Shown here: one piece after another, positions 40,930 to 43,283 of the stretch
Numbering within the stretch: the first letter of the stretch is position 1
How the letters are laid out: each line of letters starts with the position of its first letter
The notes under the pieces: model-generated
Databases searched by the model: none
Told to the model about the DNA's origin: nothing
What the model saw: only the letters and a program-made list of their open reading frames with translations
Translations under genes and position numbers: made by a program
Origin: Nitrospiraceae bacterium
GTDB lineage: Bacteria > Nitrospirota > Thermodesulfovibrionia > UBA6902
Direction: 5' to 3'
Assembly (NCBI GenBank): GCA_003599505.1
Contig: QZKO01000076.1
Span: 1-43,283 of the forward strand
DNA: 43,283 nt

Positions 40930-41967
40930 TTATGACCCGTAAAGCTTTTTTATCCTTGAGAATGAATCTTCCATCTTAAGTTCCGGCAGCGCCCCGTTTT
41001 CCAGACACAGCATGGTGTTGATGATGCAGGCGCACATTTCCGCGGTCTCGCCCTCTTTTACGAATATTAAACCGCTCGGGGAATAGATATTGTCGCCCGC
41101 GTGCATTGTCTTTTTAACGGATATGCTGAAGCTCTCGAAAAAGGTCGTCCCGTCGCAGCTCAGGGGCCGCATAATGATGTTCGCCCGGTCATACGCGGCC
41201 AGCGTCGTCTTCAGGTCGTCCTGTTCCACAAAGATAAGGTGCTCCAGCATTTCCTTCCCTGCTTCCTCAAGCACGTGCTGGAACTTTGAGGAAGGTTTTT
41301 CGGAGAAAGAGATTACCAGCCCGACCTCGGAAGGAAGGGGATAAGTGGAGGCCATTTCCCTGAGGATTTCGAAAAGGAAGGAAGGATATTTTACGTTTAA
41401 AAAAACAATTACTTTCTTTTTGTCCTTTAATTTCTTTAAAAGAGGAGTTCCCGGCGCCTTGATTTCATCAGGGATGTAAATGAAAGACGGTATTAATTCA
41501 AAGTTGGATTTCCTCATATACATGGAAGCGACGTTATATGTGTCCCTGTCGGAGCATATGATCCTGTCGGCAAAGGTAAAGGCGGTAAAGAGCGTCTGCC
41601 GTCCGCCTACGGGGCTTCGCATCTGTCCCTGGATCGAGAACAGCTCCGAGTGGATGGTAATAAATGCTTTTGCGCGAAAAATCTTTCCGACCAGGATTGA
41701 AGTCATAAGCTTCAGCAGGCCCAGGCGCAGGTAGCCCTTGGTATGGAAGTGCACTACGTCTTTTCCACGGCAAAGGCGCAGCAGCTTCAGGACAAAATCG
41801 ATATAGTTTTTCGTGTCGACGAACCTTTTGTCCATGGAGGGGTTTGAGGAATTATTGATAACGCTGCATTCATGCCCTTCGTCTTCAAGTTTTTTCAGGA
41901 AAGACAGGTTATGAAGATTTTCTTCTTCAAAGGGAGGGGCGAAATTACCTATTAATAATATCTTCAT
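40930..41967 (-). CDS. Glycosyltransferase, family 4-like (GT-B)
   Basis: 345 residues. The N-terminal Rossmann half begins KILLIGNFAPPFEEENLHNL, followed by FVDTKNYIDFVLKLLRLCRG, VVHFHTKGYLRLGLLKL and FADRIICSDRD. The C-terminal half has VIVFLNVKYPSFLFE and MRPLSCDGTTFFESFSISVK, where family 4 enzymes bind the donor nucleotide sugar. Acceptor unknown. It starts 1 nt from the SAM hydrolase stop and is probably cotranscribed with it. Confidence 0.8.
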   Translation of the reverse strand: MKILLIGNFAPPFEEENLHNLSFLKKLEDEGHECSVINNSSNPSMDKRFVDTKNYIDFVLKLLRLCRGKDVVHFHTKGYLRLGLLKLMTSILVGKIFRAKAFITIHSELFSIQGQMRSPVGGRQTLFTAFTFADRIICSDRDTYNVASMYMRKSNFELIPSFIYIPDEIKAPGTPLLKKLKDKKKVIVFLNVKYPSFLFEILREMASTYPLPSEVGLVISFSEKPSSKFQHVLEEAGKEMLEHLIFVEQDDLKTTLAAYDRANIIMRPLSCDGTTFFESFSISVKKTMHAGDNIYSPSGLIFVKEGETAEMCACIINTMLCLENGALPELKMEDSFSRIKKLYGS

Positions 41968-41968
41968 T

Positions 41969-42781
41969 TCAGTTCGCGGGCCTCGCGCTTACACGGTCGC
42001 CGATGCCGATATTGAAAAGCCCCGCGGCATTGTCCCGGTTGACAAAAAGCTCGAGGCGTCCGAAACCGTTTATTGTCGCCGATAAAGACCGGGCGGCCGC
42101 TTCAGCGTAGCAGCCCAGGAAGGGGACGTCCCTGTCTTTATAAGTTACGGTAAATTTATTTCCCGGACCCGCTGGAGCCAGCCGGGACAAGTCCTCCAGC
42201 GCGATGTTCGTAATGGCGTTGCCGTAGTGATCGAGAAAAACAACCTCTCCGTGGATAATATTGCCGTCTGAAACAGTAATCTTCGGCGAAGGGATTTTGA
42301 TATAGTCTGAAATCTGCTCGCCCAGCTTCTGTGAATCCATTCCTTTCGACAGCCACGCTGCGACAGGGGCGAATATGTCACGGCCGTGGAATGTCGACCC
42401 TGTGACCGGGAGGAAATAGTGCGACGAAGTCAAATGGATGACCTTGAAGAAGCTGCTGAGCTCATTTTCATAAATGTGAGTAAAAACCCCGTTGTCGGGC
42501 CCGATAAAATAATGGTTTTCCGTAATAACAAGCACAGGCCGTCTCTCGCCTCCAACCCCCGGGTCTATAACGACCACGTGGATCGTGGACGGAGGAAAGT
42601 ATTTGTATGACATGCCGAGGACCTGGGAAGCTTCATAAATATTATACCGTTCGATATTATGGGTGACGTCTATTATCTTCGCGTGAGGATTGATTCCCAG
42701 AACCACGCCTTTCATCATGCCGACGAAGGAGTCCTTCAGCCCGTAATCCGTCAATAATGTTATGATCGGTCTCTCCGACAC
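41969..42781 (-). CDS. S-adenosylmethionine hydroxide adenosyltransferase (DUF62 family)
   Basis: 270 residues with a GTG start at 42781 after [41 protein letters not shown] and [16 protein letters not shown] are the family hallmarks. The enzyme cleaves SAM to adenosine and methionine using water, unlike fluorinases in the same fold. It overlaps the end of pyrD by 22 nt. Confidence 0.9.
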   Translation of the reverse strand: MSERPIITLLTDYGLKDSFVGMMKGVVLGINPHAKIIDVTHNIERYNIYEASQVLGMSYKYFPPSTIHVVVIDPGVGGERRPVLVITENHYFIGPDNGVFTHIYENELSSFFKVIHLTSSHYFLPVTGSTFHGRDIFAPVAAWLSKGMDSQKLGEQISDYIKIPSPKITVSDGNIIHGEVVFLDHYGNAITNIALEDLSRLAPAGPGNKFTVTYKDRDVPFLGCYAEAAARSLSATINGFGRLELFVNRDNAAGLFNIGIGDRVSARPAN

Positions 42782-42965
42782 TTAACCGCTCCTGTTAGTT
42801 CTTTTACCGAAGTGATGCCTTCGGATGACATAAAAGTTTTAATGCCCTCAAGTATGTCCATCGTTGCTCCGGGATTAATAAAGTTGCCGGTCCCTACGGC
42901 GACGGCGCTCGCGCCGGCAAGCAAAAATTCAATGGCGTCTTCGGCGGATATTATACCAGCCATGC
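42760..42965 (-). CDS. pyrD: Dihydroorotate dehydrogenase, C-terminal fragment
   Basis: About 68 codons of native-composition sequence from the junction to the stop at 42760. [20 protein letters not shown] and [19 protein letters not shown] match the FMN-phosphate-binding end of class 1B dihydroorotate dehydrogenase. The start of the gene is missing: upstream of about 42966 the DNA becomes AT-rich, out of frame with this piece and from another source. The last residues overlap the SAM hydrolase gene by 22 nt. Confidence 0.8.
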
Positions 42966-43283
42966 CTATAATCCATTATTTAATACAACGTTACCAACAA
43001 GGTTATTAATTTTTATTTCATTAAAATTTATTAATTTCTTTTTAATATCAGAAATAATTTTTGCGAAAGTAGTTTTATAGATCATCGTACTGGTTCCAAT
43101 TTGAACAGCATGTGCTCCAGCAAGAATAAATTCAATAATATCATCAGCATTTTCAATACCACCTATTCCAATTATAGGAATATTTTTATCTTTTATAGAC
43201 TGATATGTCTGAAATACTTTATATATAGCTATTGGTTTAATTGCAGGTCCAGATAATCCACCAAAATTAGCTCCTAATTTAGC
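42966..43283 (-). CDS. pyrD: AT-rich second dihydroorotate dehydrogenase, C-terminal part (cut by window edge)
   Basis: 105 codons and a TAG stop (42966-42968), open at the right edge. The translation starts [19 protein letters not shown], then [30 protein letters not shown] and NNLVGN, a clear class 1 dihydroorotate dehydrogenase C-terminus. G+C is far lower than in the rest of the window and codons are almost all A/T-ending. It ends right where the other pyrD fragment resumes in the middle of the same domain. It is probably from a different organism through a chimeric join. Confidence 0.8.
   Translation of the reverse strand, partial: AKLGANFGGLSGPAIKPIAIYKVFQTYQSIKDKNIPIIGIGGIENADDIIEFILAGAHAVQIGTSTMIYKTTFAKIISDIKKKLINFNEIKINNLVGNVVLNNGL

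Overview
The window is about 43 kb of bacterial DNA of intermediate G+C, densely packed on both strands. It comes from a Gram-negative-type anaerobe or microaerophile. Futalosine-pathway menaquinone synthesis (mqnD), an Isc cluster with its own IscR, two B12-type radical SAM proteins, a complex I/Hyf-like membrane complex and many short palindromic repeats suggest a Nitrospirota (Thermodesulfovibrionia-like) or related lineage. This assignment is inference from gene content, not from a marker gene. No rRNA, tRNA, CRISPR array or complete insertion sequence was seen.

Layout. 1-2950: start of ferrochelatase (truncated at the left edge), divergent from a bifunctional (p)ppGpp synthetase/hydrolase and an Ogt-type DNA repair protein. 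3024-5886: a radical SAM gene, a possible structured RNA with its own promoter and terminator, and secreted Cu/Zn superoxide dismutase. 5999-9235: a clear yybP-ykoY manganese riboswitch with a built-in terminator, a zinc-ribbon protein and a P2-type cation ATPase, together a likely Mn export unit. 9275-12837: PriA, a secreted FN3/PKD protein and a small zinc-ribbon protein. 13244-18910: fabG-acpP-fabF-rnc-purM, a DUF4258/DUF2283 pair and purN. 18935-20320: asnS. 20582-27904: a six-gene hyfBCEFGI-like cluster whose large subunit has lost the nickel-iron ligands. 27937-28895: a RES/Xre toxin-antitoxin pair with a readable promoter and operator. 28971-34402: VOC protein, DUF362 ferredoxin-like protein, quinone oxidoreductase, ABC exporter and a PilZ protein. 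34459-36781: mqnD-ppx-acetyltransferase operon. 36848-39204: iscR-tusA-nifS-iscU operon. 39330-42781: radical SAM protein, glycosyltransferase and SAM hydrolase.

Three features stand out. (1) Short palindromic or iterated repeats occur between genes and also, in frame, inside at least four housekeeping genes (cation ATPase, priA, ppx, mqnD), much like Rickettsia palindromic elements. (2) Several SD-less ATG starts lie 5-6 nt downstream of a -10 box, which predicts leaderless mRNAs. (3) Two enzymes lack hallmark residues: the NifS-like cysteine desulfurase has Gln where the PLP lysine is expected, and the Hyf-like large subunit lacks both CxxC pairs.

The right end (from about 42966) changes abruptly to very AT-rich DNA. 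It encodes the C-terminus of a second dihydroorotate dehydrogenase, joined to the middle of the G+C-richer pyrD. A chimeric assembly join is the simplest explanation.
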